A stretch of DNA of 64,000 nucleotides from Eutrophocola sp964629325 (GTDB taxonomy: Bacteria > Pseudomonadota > Gammaproteobacteria > Pseudomonadales > Pseudohongiellaceae), in the NCBI GenBank assembly GCA_964629325.1, contig CAZVSC010000003.1, positions 1 to 64,000 of the forward strand. Direction: 5' to 3'. The notes beneath the pieces were generated by a model. The model saw only the letters and a list, made by a program, of their open reading frames with translations. It ran no database searches and was not told the origin of the DNA. Positions 16,445-25,305 of this stretch are shown here, in pieces (the stretch's first letter is position 1; each line of letters begins with the position of its first letter). The translations under genes were made by a program, and so were the position numbers.

Positions 16445-17836
16445 TTAAATCTCCCCAGCCTCCATCCGCAGCTGCTGTGCCACCGTGAGGTAGTAATTCC
16501 TGCCTAACGCATTCACCGAATCACGTGCCAGCACTGTCAACGCATCTGCCTTGACCAGTTTGGCGTCGGCGGCGTTTTCATCCAGCGCCAGCAGGTAGTC
16601 GCACAACTGGGCCGCCCATTGTGCCTCGCCATTGGCCAGCGACTGCCTCGCGCTATCCAGCAATGCAGCCTGACCACCCGCCAGCGCGGCGATCTTTTCG
16701 GCTTCCTCGCGGGGTGATAAGGGTGACAGGTTGCTGGGATTACCGTCATACCATCCCAGGTAACCATTGAAAATGGAACGTACTGCCCACGCTACCCGTC
16801 CGTAGTATTCACCCAGGTCCTGGTCCGCAAGAAGCCGGTCGGGCAGCTGTACGTAATCCACAAGCTCGTCTGGTGTCATGCCAAGATTCATGCCTTCCAC
16901 TGTCTTGTCGTGCACGAAGCGAATGGCGTCCCGGAAATTTTGCAATGCCTGGCGAGTGTTCTCCCGACCGATGACGGGGAGCGTGTGACCGGGAACGACC
17001 GCGACGGCGTTTTCAGCCAGCATGGCATCCAGGCTTTGTGACCAGGCGAGGACGTCGCGGTAGGGTGTGCCGCGTATGGCGTAAAGATTGGGAAAGGATT
17101 TGTAGTAATTGTCACCGGCAAAGAGGACTTCCTCTGCGGGAAACCAGACATACAACTGGTCGTCGGTTTCCCCGGGTGCGGCAACCAGTTCGAGTGAGAT
17201 ACCTGCGAGCGTCAGAGTTTGCCGGGCGCCGGAAAAAGTCCGGTTGGGGCTTGTGTCGAGGGCGCTGCCATCGCTGCCTGCGGCATTGGCAAAAGCGTTC
17301 GGCCGGCCGGGGCGCATGGGCGGGGCGATGCCGTTGTTGATGCGCAGGGTATCCGGCAGGGCAAAGCCGGCCTGGCTTGTACCACGCTGCTGCTGGACTG
17401 TCAGGCCGGCAGCAGCCAGTGGCCGATCCTCGCTGCCGAAATTGTCCCGCGCCCAGATTTCCGGCTGGGCACCCTGGATGAAGGACTGCGCGCCACCGGT
17501 ATGGTCGCCATGGCCATGGGTATAGATGATGCCTGCAAGCGGCAGGTTGCTGATTTCTCGAAAGGCGGCGGCGATAGCATCACTGTGCTGTGGTGTCATG
17601 CCGGTATCCACCAGGATGATGCCATCCCTGCCAACGATCATCGACACGTTGGCCGGGCTGTAGCCGACGGCGGTATACACGCTGTCCGAGACGTGCACGA
17701 TTTCCCGTGTGAATTCGGCATTGCGGGAGCGCAGGAGGGATTCGGCTGGCGTGTCCTGGGCGAGTGCACCATTAAATGCCAGTGCCAGTGCAGGCAGGAG
17801 CAGGGAAAAGACGGACTTTGATATTCCGGGATTCAT
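16445..17836 (-). CDS. exported metallo-beta-lactamase-fold hydrolase, alkylsulfatase-like
   Basis: 463 residues from ATG 17836. A signal peptide ends near FNGALAQ. The zinc motif YTHGHGDHTGG is complete; further ligands are in VLFAGDNYYKSFPN and VVPGHTLPVIG. The segment NGYLGWYDGNPSNLSPLSPREEAEK (seen as GYLGWYDGNPSNL plus the following residues) is the alkylsulfatase dimerisation domain of the SdsA1/BDS1 group. The usual C-terminal SCP2-like substrate-recruiting domain (about 130 residues) is absent: the protein stops shortly after the dimerisation domain. It is therefore a short relative whose substrate is uncertain. A longer frame upstream has no support. Divergent from an aldo/keto reductase gene, with a 220-base shared spacer. 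Confidence 0.85.
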   Translation of the reverse strand: MNPGISKSVFSLLLPALALAFNGALAQDTPAESLLRSRNAEFTREIVHVSDSVYTAVGYSPANVSMIVGRDGIILVDTGMTPQHSDAIAAAFREISNLPLAGIIYTHGHGDHTGGAQSFIQGAQPEIWARDNFGSEDRPLAAAGLTVQQQRGTSQAGFALPDTLRINNGIAPPMRPGRPNAFANAAGSDGSALDTSPNRTFSGARQTLTLAGISLELVAAPGETDDQLYVWFPAEEVLFAGDNYYKSFPNLYAIRGTPYRDVLAWSQSLDAMLAENAVAVVPGHTLPVIGRENTRQALQNFRDAIRFVHDKTVEGMNLGMTPDELVDYVQLPDRLLADQDLGEYYGRVAWAVRSIFNGYLGWYDGNPSNLSPLSPREEAEKIAALAGGQAALLDSARQSLANGEAQWAAQLCDYLLALDENAADAKLVKADALTVLARDSVNALGRNYYLTVAQQLRMEAGEI

Positions 17837-18056
17837 GGTGTGATGTTCCGCAAGAGTCGGGATTGCAGTGTACCTCAATTCAATTTTCCACTTCAGCCAG
17901 GCTTGGGCGTGGGGTCACTCGATGCGGTACTCCACAGGTGGCTGCGCCACCGTCACCTCGAACATTGGATCCTGTGCGGCGTGTATGCTGCTGTCCAAAA
18001 TATGCTAATGTCCGCCTTCATCCAGATCCCGTTCAAACCACAAGAAAAGGCAGCAT

Positions 18057-19019
18057 ATGAAGAAGCAAAATCTTGGTAATTCCAGTCTCTCCGTGGCACC
18101 CCTGGCCTTTGGCGGCAATGTCCTGGGCTGGACCGCCCCCGAACCCGTGGCCTTTGACCTGCTGGATGCCTTTGTCGATGCCGGCTTCAACCTGATCGAT
18201 ACTGCCAACGTCTATTCAGCCTGGGTGCCTGGGCATTCCGGCGGTGAATCGGAAACCGTGATCGGCAACTGGCTACAACGGGGACATGTTGCACGTGATG
18301 ACGTGGTCATCGTCACCAAGGTGGGCATCAGCATGGAAGACTCGTTCAACATGGACAAAGCGTCACTGAAAAAGGCCGATATCCTGCGCCATGCCGAGGC
18401 CTCCCTCAAACGCCTCAAGACCGATCACATCGATCTCTATCTGTCGCATATCGATGACGGCAAAACACCCTTTGAAGAAACGCTGTCGGCTTATGAAGAG
18501 CTCATCATGGCGGGCAAGGTGCGTTACATCGGGGCGTCCAACCACAGCAAGGAACGCCTGGCGGCAGCCCTGAAAGCCAGTGCCGACAACAGCATGCCTT
18601 CCTACGTGGCGCTGCAGCCCCATTACAGCTTGTACCACCGCGAGGATTACGAGGGAGAACTGCAGGACTTCTGTGTTGCCAACAACATCGGTGTGTTCAC
18701 TTACTTTTCCCTGGCCAACGGCTTTCTCACCGGCAAATACCGCAGCGAGGCGGACCTGGAAGGCAGTTCACGCGGGCACCATGTGCAAAACATGCTCAAT
18801 GACCGCGGCTTCCGCATCCTGGCGGCACTGGACGAGGTCGCGGCTGAACTGGGTGCGAAGCAATCACAGGTTGCCCTGGCCTGGCTGATTGCCCAGCCTG
18901 GTGTCGTGGCGCCGATAGCCAGCGCCACCAAGCTGAGCCAGCTCGAGGAAATCATGGGTTGCGCCGATCTTGAACTGTCATCAGACCAGCTGCGGCGGCT
19001 CACGGACAGCGGAAATTAA
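18057..19019 (+). CDS. aldo/keto reductase
   Basis: 320 residues, a complete (beta/alpha)8 NADPH-dependent reductase. The catalytic tetrad is visible: Asp and Tyr in LIDTANVYSAWVPG, Lys in VVIVTKVG and His in DLYLSHIDD. The NADP-binding end is IASATKLSQLEEIM. The physiological substrate, an aldehyde or ketone, cannot be told from sequence; the length and motifs fit the YajO/Tas-like group. The start ATG 18057 follows AAAGGCAG. Its stop codon is 2 bases from the start of the DUF6152 fusion gene, suggesting co-transcription. Confidence 0.9.
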   Translation: MKKQNLGNSSLSVAPLAFGGNVLGWTAPEPVAFDLLDAFVDAGFNLIDTANVYSAWVPGHSGGESETVIGNWLQRGHVARDDVVIVTKVGISMEDSFNMDKASLKKADILRHAEASLKRLKTDHIDLYLSHIDDGKTPFEETLSAYEELIMAGKVRYIGASNHSKERLAAALKASADNSMPSYVALQPHYSLYHREDYEGELQDFCVANNIGVFTYFSLANGFLTGKYRSEADLEGSSRGHHVQNMLNDRGFRILAALDEVAAELGAKQSQVALAWLIAQPGVVAPIASATKLSQLEEIMGCADLELSSDQLRRLTDSGN

Positions 19020-19021
19020 TC

Positions 19022-20020
19022 ATGCATTCCCTCCTGCGCAGACTCGTGCTGATCCTTGTTGCGGCCCCGGCAATGGTCCTGGCCCATCACGGCAATTTCA
19101 CGTACGACGGCACCACCGTGGTGACCCTGCAGGGCGAAGTGCTGGCGTTCAACTGGCGCAATCCCCATGGCTCGGTTCGCGTCCGCCTGGACAGTGGTGA
19201 GGAAGTCACCATCGAAACCGACGGGCCGTCGCTGATCCAGCCGATGGGTGTGACACCGGAGTCCCTGGCCCCGGGCATGCACGTGGTGGCCTATGCCAGT
19301 CCCAGCAATCGCGGTCGCAGCGATGAATTTCTGGGCCGTGAATTCCTGCGGGAAGACGGCGAACTGGTGCCGGTGTCGGTGGCGTATGCCCGGCGCGAGG
19401 AACGCGAGGATTTGCCAAAGGCGAGTTCCGTAATCGGCACCTGGGTGCCGGACCGCACCAACCTGTTTGCCCATGTCGCCAGCAGTGCCTCCTGGCAACT
19501 GACGCCGGCGGGCCAGGCGTCCTTCGACAGTTACGACACCATGCGACCGTTCGCCCAGACCAACTGCATCGCGGCTACCACTCCAACGTTGATGACTTAC
19601 CCAACAGCCAATGTGATCAGCCAGTCCGGTGACCGTATCGACATAGATGCCGACTGGATGGGTGCGACGCGCACCATTTATATGGATGGCAGGGCGCACC
19701 CGGATGCCGGCGAGCAGTTCTACCAGGGTTATTCGGTCGGCAGATGGGAAGACGGCGACCTGGTGATTGATACCCGCAACTTTGCACCGAGTCCTATCGG
19801 CAATGTATTCAGTATCGCCTCGGGTCCACGCAAACGCGTGGTTGAACGGCTTTCCCTCGACGCGGATGGTGCCTCCCTGACCTGGCGTTTTACCCTGGAA
19901 GACCCGGATTACCTGGCCGCTTCCGTCACCGCCAGCTATCAATGGCACTATCGGCCGGATGTGGGTGCCAGCAGCGAGGCCTGCGATCTTGAAGCCGCGA
20001 GCAAGTACCTGCAGGAATAG
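19022..20020 (+). CDS. secreted fusion of DUF6152 and an uncharacterised domain
   Basis: 332 residues, two parts. Residues 1-21 are a signal peptide with a good -3/-1 site (V-x-A); the mature protein would start with His22-His23. Residues 22-115 are a DUF6152 domain with the conserved NPH at 47-49. Residues about 130-332 contain the second domain, marked by RTIYMDGRAHP and YSVGRWEDGDLVIDT, which also occurs as two separate proteins at 22047-22859 and 23287-24078. The function is unknown for both parts. The His-His N-terminus plus NPH could form a metal site; that is inference. It starts 2 bases after the aldo/keto reductase stop. Confidence 0.75.
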   Translation: MHSLLRRLVLILVAAPAMVLAHHGNFTYDGTTVVTLQGEVLAFNWRNPHGSVRVRLDSGEEVTIETDGPSLIQPMGVTPESLAPGMHVVAYASPSNRGRSDEFLGREFLREDGELVPVSVAYARREEREDLPKASSVIGTWVPDRTNLFAHVASSASWQLTPAGQASFDSYDTMRPFAQTNCIAATTPTLMTYPTANVISQSGDRIDIDADWMGATRTIYMDGRAHPDAGEQFYQGYSVGRWEDGDLVIDTRNFAPSPIGNVFSIASGPRKRVVERLSLDADGASLTWRFTLEDPDYLAASVTASYQWHYRPDVGASSEACDLEAASKYLQE

Positions 20021-20083
20021 GGTTTCGCCAGCCTTGTATTTAATTTAACATTGTTCAATTAATTTTACGTAGCCGAGGATGCC

Positions 20084-21931
20084 ATGAACTCCCGAATCAC
20101 TATTACCCTCATCGCCCTTCTACTCGCCGCCTGCGGTGGCGATGCCCCTCAAAGTGCTGCGCCGGCAGCGCAGGAAGCCGTAGTTTCGGAAAGCGACCGC
20201 ATCAATGCGTGGTTTGCGGAGAAGAACGAGGAAAGGCTCATGTACAGCCCGCTGGAGCTGACCACCCTGAACCGCAAGGATATGTATGACCAGATAGACG
20301 ATTTCAGCCAGGAAGGGATCCGGGAATTCCTCGCCTGGCATGCCGGCACCATCGAGGAGATGCAAAGCGAGTTTGACTACGATGCCCTCGACCTGGAAGC
20401 AAAAACTTCCTGGGACACCTGGATCTATATGTACGAGCGCAATAATGGCATCAATCAATTTGCCAGCCAGTTCTACGAATTCGAGCAGATGGACGGTTCC
20501 CATTCCCTGTTCCCCACCTTCCTGATCAACTACCACAAGGTGGACACCGAGGCGGACATGCAGGCCTACATATCGAGGATCATCCAGGTGGAACGCGCAC
20601 TGGGCCAGGAACTGGAAAAAGGCCAGGCCAATGCGGAGCGGGGTGTGCGGGCGCCGCGTTTTGCCTATGAAATCGTGATCGATGAGTCGCGCAAGATCAT
20701 CAGTGGCGCGCCGTTTGATAATACCGTTGAAAATGATTCCGCCATCTGGGCCGACGTGAAGGCCAAGATCGCTGCGCTCGTCGAGGCTGGTGAAATCGAC
20801 GATGCGACTGCAGGGGCCCTGACCGATGGTGCGCGTGCCGCCCTGCTCGATCACTACCAGCCGGCATACCAGGCCGTCATCGACTGGCTCAGCCAGGACA
20901 TCGACAATACTGACCCGGAACCACGGGGCGTGTGGGCATTGCCGGAAGGCGAGGCCTATTACAACCAGTTGCTGTCTTACTACACCACGACGGACATGAC
21001 GGCTGCCGAAATCCACCAGATTGGGCTGGATGAAGTGGCAAGGATCATGGCGGAAATGGAAGCCGTTAAGGCCCAGGTGGGTTTTAACGGGGAGTTTCTG
21101 GCATTCCTTGATGCCGTCAGTTCCGATCAGCAGTTCTTTTACCCGAATACCGAAGAAGGCAGGCAGCGGTATATTGATGAAACCAACGCCTACTATGACT
21201 TCATCCGTGAGAAGCTGCCTGAGTATTTTGGCATTCTCCCCAAGGCGGGCCTGGTGGTGAAACGCGTCGAGGCTTTCCGCGAGCAGGATGGTGCGCCCGC
21301 ACATTACAACCAGAGCAGCCCTGATGGGGAAACACCCGGCACCTACTATGTACATATGTCAGCCATGAGTGCCAATCCCACCTATGAGATGGAATCCACT
21401 GCCTATCATGAAGGCATTCCGGGCCACCACATGCAGATTGCCATTTCGCTGGAGTCGACAAGTATTCCGGCATTCCGCAGCCAGACCTGGTACAACGCCT
21501 ATGTGGAAGGCTGGGCCCTGTATTCCGAAAGCCTGGCCCTGGAAATGGGTGCTTACGAAGATCCGTATTCCAACCTGGGCCGACTGTCGAACGAGATGTG
21601 GCGCGCCGTTCGCCTGGTAGTGGACACCGGCATGCACGCCATGGGCTGGACCAAGGAAGAAGCGGTCAATTATTTCGCCGCCCATACCCTGGTGCCAATC
21701 GAATCCGTGGTGGCGGAGATCAACCGCTACCTGGTGATCCCCGGCCAGGCTACCAGCTACAAGATCGGCATGTTGAAAATCCAGGAATTGCGCGAGCATG
21801 CAAGAGAAGCCCTGGGCGATGAGTTCGATATCCGTGAATTCCATGATGTTGTCCTGGGTGGCGGGGCATTGCCGCTGGATATCCTGGACCGCCGGGTGAA
21901 CAATTACATCGCGGCGACCCTCCAGAACTGA
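20084..21931 (+). CDS. DUF885 lipoprotein (HExxH-like metallopeptidase family)
   Basis: 615 residues, normal for DUF885. A lipoprotein signal, LIALLLAACGGD, puts the lipid-modified cysteine near residue 17, so it is anchored in the envelope. The family motif YHEGIPGHHMQ near residue 440 is the zinc-site-like HEGxPGHH sequence; a downstream glutamate is in VEGWALYSESLALEMG. Peptidase activity is inferred from the motif; no substrate is established for most of the family. The start ATG is 63 bases after the upstream fusion gene, with an AT-rich intergenic region that may contain its own promoter. Confidence 0.88.
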   Translation: MNSRITITLIALLLAACGGDAPQSAAPAAQEAVVSESDRINAWFAEKNEERLMYSPLELTTLNRKDMYDQIDDFSQEGIREFLAWHAGTIEEMQSEFDYDALDLEAKTSWDTWIYMYERNNGINQFASQFYEFEQMDGSHSLFPTFLINYHKVDTEADMQAYISRIIQVERALGQELEKGQANAERGVRAPRFAYEIVIDESRKIISGAPFDNTVENDSAIWADVKAKIAALVEAGEIDDATAGALTDGARAALLDHYQPAYQAVIDWLSQDIDNTDPEPRGVWALPEGEAYYNQLLSYYTTTDMTAAEIHQIGLDEVARIMAEMEAVKAQVGFNGEFLAFLDAVSSDQQFFYPNTEEGRQRYIDETNAYYDFIREKLPEYFGILPKAGLVVKRVEAFREQDGAPAHYNQSSPDGETPGTYYVHMSAMSANPTYEMESTAYHEGIPGHHMQIAISLESTSIPAFRSQTWYNAYVEGWALYSESLALEMGAYEDPYSNLGRLSNEMWRAVRLVVDTGMHAMGWTKEEAVNYFAAHTLVPIESVVAEINRYLVIPGQATSYKIGMLKIQELREHAREALGDEFDIREFHDVVLGGGALPLDILDRRVNNYIAATLQN

Positions 21932-22046
21932 TCGGCGGAAAATTGCAGATTCCGAGGAATTCACCCGCCCGGCTTTACTACCCGCGAAAGGCAGTGATAT
22001 AACCTTTCAGCAATATTGACTGGAATCCTGAAGGGGGACGGGTTTC

Positions 22047-22859
22047 ATGCCAAACCGATTGAAGAAGAGTTTGTGGGGGGTGCTTGCCGCGGCGGCTTGC
22101 CTGGTGAGCTGGCCGCTGGCGGCCCAGGAACGCCCTGACTGGAGCGGTGTATGGGCCATGATTGGCGGCACGATCTTTGACGCCGACACCAAGACCGGCG
22201 AGGGCGGCTCCACCACTCCCGGTGTGCGCGAACATCCCCCCTACAATGCCGAATGGGAGGCGAAATACCTCGCCAACCTGGCCCAGCGCGATGCCGGCAC
22301 TTTCCCCGATCCGAATTCCTTCTGTGGAATCCCCACCGGATTTCCCCGCATTTTCAACCTGCCGGATGTATATGAATTCGCAGTGACGGACAAGCAGGTC
22401 TGGATCATCACCGAGAATGGACCCAACATCATGCGCATCTATACCGATGGCCGGGCGCACCCGCCTGCCGAGGACATGTGGCCGACCCATACGGGTGACT
22501 CGGTAGGGCACTGGGAAGGCGACACCCTGGTTTTCGATACACTCAGCCTGCACAGTTCTGAAAGCGGCAATACGATTCTTGACAGGACGGGGCTCATACT
22601 CAGTGATGCCGCCCATAGCGTCACTCGCATGCGTATCAATGACAATGGCCAGATGGAAGTACAAATGACCATAGACGATGCCAGGGCCTTCACCGCCCCC
22701 TGGGTGGTGACGAAGCGGTTTCGCCACCTCGAGGAAGGCAGCCGTGTCTACGATTACGCCTGTAACGAGAACAATCGCAACCCGATCGATCCCAACACGG
22801 GCTGGACCTATACCACTGACACCGAAGGCAACATCATCGACAGGAATCCCGGACAATGA
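22047..22859 (+). CDS. uncharacterised secreted protein (partner of DUF6152)
   Basis: 270 residues with a signal peptide ending near SWPLAAQ. The body has the shared pattern of the second domain in the 19022 fusion: MRIYTDGRAHPPAEDMW, then GDSVGHWEGDTLVFDT near residue 150, then YDYACNENN near the C-terminus. I do not know a function. A homologue at 23287-24078 flanks the stand-alone DUF6152 gene on its other side, so the three genes form a B-A-B cluster on one strand. Spacing to the DUF6152 gene is 10 bases, indicating an operon. The pairing also occurs as a fusion at 19022. Confidence 0.7.
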   Translation: MPNRLKKSLWGVLAAAACLVSWPLAAQERPDWSGVWAMIGGTIFDADTKTGEGGSTTPGVREHPPYNAEWEAKYLANLAQRDAGTFPDPNSFCGIPTGFPRIFNLPDVYEFAVTDKQVWIITENGPNIMRIYTDGRAHPPAEDMWPTHTGDSVGHWEGDTLVFDTLSLHSSESGNTILDRTGLILSDAAHSVTRMRINDNGQMEVQMTIDDARAFTAPWVVTKRFRHLEEGSRVYDYACNENNRNPIDPNTGWTYTTDTEGNIIDRNPGQ

Positions 22860-22869
22860 GGGGGCTGAT

Positions 22870-23241
22870 ATGAAAAGATTAATGATTGTTCTGGCCGCCG
22901 GCCTGGTTTTATCCAGCCTGCCAGTCGTAGCGCACCATTCCAATGCCATGTTCGACCAGGACCGCGTGATCGAGATGAGCGGTACGGTCAAGGAATTCCA
23001 GTTCACCAATCCGCACACCTGGCTGCAGGTTGTGGTAACGGACGCGGCGGGCAGGGAAACCGAATGGAGCCTTGAGTGGGGCAGCCCCAACAACCTGGGA
23101 CGCCAGGGTATCCGGCCGTCAACATTTCCACCGGGCAGTACCCTGAAGGTGCGCACCTATCCCATGAAGGACGGGTCGCCGGGCGGTCTGTTCATCGGTG
23201 CCGTGTTCAACGACGGCAAGACCGTGGGCAACTGGGAATAA
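22870..23241 (+). CDS. DUF6152 small secreted protein
   Basis: 123 residues. A signal peptide of 21 residues ends in SSLPVVA; the mature protein would begin His22-His23-Ser. The conserved FTNPHTWLQV is at residues 45-54, giving His49, the same spacing as in the 19022 fusion. The domain is a small beta-rich fold with LEWGSPNNLGRQGI, a phrase shared by the family. Function unknown. It is 10 bases from the upstream gene, and 45 bases before the next, so the three probably share a transcript. A frame open further upstream overlaps the neighbouring gene and lacks a signal peptide, so ATG 22870 is preferred. Confidence 0.8.
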   Translation: MKRLMIVLAAGLVLSSLPVVAHHSNAMFDQDRVIEMSGTVKEFQFTNPHTWLQVVVTDAAGRETEWSLEWGSPNNLGRQGIRPSTFPPGSTLKVRTYPMKDGSPGGLFIGAVFNDGKTVGNWE

Positions 23242-23286
23242 ATTCAAAACAAGACGAGCAGCAAGCGACCAACGAGAGAGGAAGTC

Positions 23287-24078
23287 ATGAAGCACCAGAT
23301 TAAAACACTGACCCTTGCCATTGCCCTGTTGTCGGCTGGCGGCATCAGCGCCCAGGATGATGACGGACCCCGTACACCGACGCCGCGATTGCCGGACGGC
23401 AGCGTGGATTTGGGAGGAAACGGGGTGTGGGACCTGCCTTACATCACCAATTTCGCCCAGCGCATGGTGAACAGGGACTACGAGGCCGGTGAGAGGCCCC
23501 CGTTCCTTCCCTGGGCACAATCCATGTGGGAGTACAACCGCTCCAACCTGGTGAAATACGATCCGGAAGGCTTTTGCCTGCCCCCTGGCGGCCCGCGCTC
23601 CATGGGTACACCTTACCCGGCGGAAATCATCCAGAATCGTGATCGCATCATTATCATATTCGAAGGCGGTGGCCACGTCTGGCGCGAAATCCATATGGAT
23701 GGCCGCGAGCATCCGCCGCAGGACGAGTTGAATCCGACTTACTTTGGTCATTCCATCGGCCGTTGGGAAGGTGACACCCTGGTGGTGGATACCATCGGGT
23801 ACAACGAAAAGACCTGGATCGACTTCAATGGTCATCCGAAGACCGGGCAGTTGCATACTATCGAATACATCAGCCGTCCCTACAAGGAAGTGCTGCACTA
23901 CGAGGCGGTTATCGATGATCCGGGCGCCTATAACGATACATGGCGTGTCGCCTGGGATATCAACTGGAATGACGGCCAGGAACTGCAGGATTATGTCTGC
24001 CAGGAAAACAACAAGTTCCTGCTCGACCTGCACGACGATTACGGTGAGCCCTTTTTTGAAAAGACCGAAGGTCTTTGA
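23287..24078 (+). CDS. uncharacterised secreted protein (partner of DUF6152)
   Basis: 263 residues with a signal peptide ending near GGISAQ. It has the second-domain pattern again: EIHMDGREHPPQDELN, GHSIGRWEGDTLVVDTIGYNE and a C-terminal YVCQENN with the paired Cys/Asn seen in the 22047 protein. Upstream, FCLPPGGPRSM resembles the FCGIPTGFPRIF of that paralog. No function is known. The start ATG 23287 is preceded by GAGAGAGGAAG. It ends the B-A-B cluster, and a strong terminator lies 18 bases after the stop. Confidence 0.7.
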   Translation: MKHQIKTLTLAIALLSAGGISAQDDDGPRTPTPRLPDGSVDLGGNGVWDLPYITNFAQRMVNRDYEAGERPPFLPWAQSMWEYNRSNLVKYDPEGFCLPPGGPRSMGTPYPAEIIQNRDRIIIIFEGGGHVWREIHMDGREHPPQDELNPTYFGHSIGRWEGDTLVVDTIGYNEKTWIDFNGHPKTGQLHTIEYISRPYKEVLHYEAVIDDPGAYNDTWRVAWDINWNDGQELQDYVCQENNKFLLDLHDDYGEPFFEKTEGL

Positions 24079-24095
24079 TCAATTCTATGCAATAC

Positions 24096-24129
24096 AAAAA
24101 AAAGGCCTGCATCTGCAGGCCTTTTTTTT
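24096..24129. terminator. rho-independent terminator
   Basis: A-run, stem GGCCTGC / GCAGGCC, T-run of eight. It ends the DUF6152 cluster and, being symmetrical, may also end transcription of the convergent gene at 24136-24507. Confidence 0.9.
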
Positions 24130-24135
24130 GTCGGT

Positions 24136-24507
24136 TCAATTATCCGGGAACATGAAGGCGTAGTTGCCGCCATCGCCGCTGACCGAAATCATGCCGCCCT
24201 GGGTATCGCCATTGCGGCGCACCGCCTGCACCTGGTAGGTGCCCGGCGCCAGGTCAAGGATCAGCCAGGGCCCTGTCGTTGTCGTGTTGACGATTTCACG
24301 ACCGCTGTCATCGGTTACGACAACCTGGATGGAGGACAGGTAATGCCCGCCGGTAACGAAGAATTCCAGGCGTGTCCCGCCGGCAGGCGCCGCTTCCCGT
24401 TCCTCGAGGGTGATGCCGCCAGTCCAGATTATCGGCGACTGGGCTGCCAGAGCGGGCAGTACGGAAAGAGACAGTAGCAGGATGAGTGTCCTGGTCAGCG
24501 TGTTCAT
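24136..24507 (-). CDS. small secreted protein, beta-sandwich-like, unknown function
   Basis: 123 residues from ATG 24507, preceded by GGGAGGATCC. A signal peptide ends near SVLPALAAQ. The mature part has alternating strands and the phrase LILDLAPGTYQVQAVRRNG, typical of carboxypeptidase-regulatory-like or transthyretin-like folds in which a short polypeptide decorates or binds other proteins. No catalytic motif is visible. Convergent with the DUF6152 cluster; the epimerase gene lies upstream in its own direction. Confidence 0.6.
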   Translation of the reverse strand: MNTLTRTLILLLSLSVLPALAAQSPIIWTGGITLEEREAAPAGGTRLEFFVTGGHYLSSIQVVVTDDSGREIVNTTTTGPWLILDLAPGTYQVQAVRRNGDTQGGMISVSGDGGNYAFMFPDN

Positions 24508-24607
24508 GTGGGATCCTCCCTGTGGATGAAATGCATACACCACCAGCATAAGCCTGCTGTCAGGAAGTGATTTGATCTACATCCAATGGGCGCGTGAAAA
24601 CGATAGC

Positions 24608-25300
24608 TCAGGAGGCGGCCGGACTGACGCCGGTATAGACCCCGTCAGGTACGCCAAGATCGTCGAACACCAGGGTGCCACAGGCCGCCGGTCCTTCACC
24701 CGTCACCTGGCCCAGTTTGCGGCCTATGAAGGTAACCGTCAGGTCGGCCTGCACGGCTGAGCCCAGGATCCTGCCGGTGTCGCTGCAAAGCCCGGAGGGA
24801 ATATCGGCGGCCAGTACTGGTGCGCCGGATGCGTTGATCAGGGCAATGGCACTGGCGAAATCCCCGCGCACATCGCCGGTCAGGCCGGTGCCGAGCAAGG
24901 CATCGATGATAACCGTACCAGGAACAAGCAGGCCGGCAGTATCCGCGGCCAGGGAAGCAAATGGAATGACCCGCACCTCTTCTGCAACGGCCATCTCGTA
25001 AGCCTGGCGGGCATCTGCGCCGAGATTGCCGGGATTGCCCACGGCGACCACGGTGGCGGCGAGACCCTGTTGCCGGGCGAGGGCGGCCATGACATAACCG
25101 TCGCCGCCGTTGTTGCCACTGCCGCAAAAGCACAGTACCGAACGGGTGTCAGGCCACCGGTCCAAAAGCGCATTGAAGGCGGCGGCGCCTGCGCGCTGCA
25201 TCAGGGTGAAGCCGGGAATGCCGTATTCCTCTATGGCGAGGCGGTCCAGTTCCCGGACATCGGCGGCCAGGTAACAGGCCTTGCGCGGGTCGCCGGTCAT
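24608..25300 (-). CDS. nnrE: NAD(P)H-hydrate epimerase (single domain)
   Basis: Interconverts R and S epimers of damaged NAD(P)HX so that an ADP- or ATP-dependent dehydratase can repair them. 230 residues form only the YjeF_N domain. The motifs are present: MQRAGAAAF, the loop CGSGNNGGDGYVMAALAR near residue 62, DALLGTGLTGDVRG near 130 and the substrate-binding AADIPSGL. In E. coli this domain is fused to the carbohydrate-kinase-like dehydratase NnrD; here that domain is absent and none is encoded next door. It begins 5 bases after the SIMPL gene stop, so the two are probably co-transcribed. Confidence 0.88.
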   Translation of the reverse strand: MTGDPRKACYLAADVRELDRLAIEEYGIPGFTLMQRAGAAAFNALLDRWPDTRSVLCFCGSGNNGGDGYVMAALARQQGLAATVVAVGNPGNLGADARQAYEMAVAEEVRVIPFASLAADTAGLLVPGTVIIDALLGTGLTGDVRGDFASAIALINASGAPVLAADIPSGLCSDTGRILGSAVQADLTVTFIGRKLGQVTGEGPAACGTLVFDDLGVPDGVYTGVSPAAS

Positions 25301-25305
25301 TGTGC

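Noticed and set aside
23744..24163. 139-codon plus-strand frame overlapping the third DUF6152-cluster gene
   Set aside because: Out-of-frame Thr/Arg/Ser-rich shadow that continues through the terminator.
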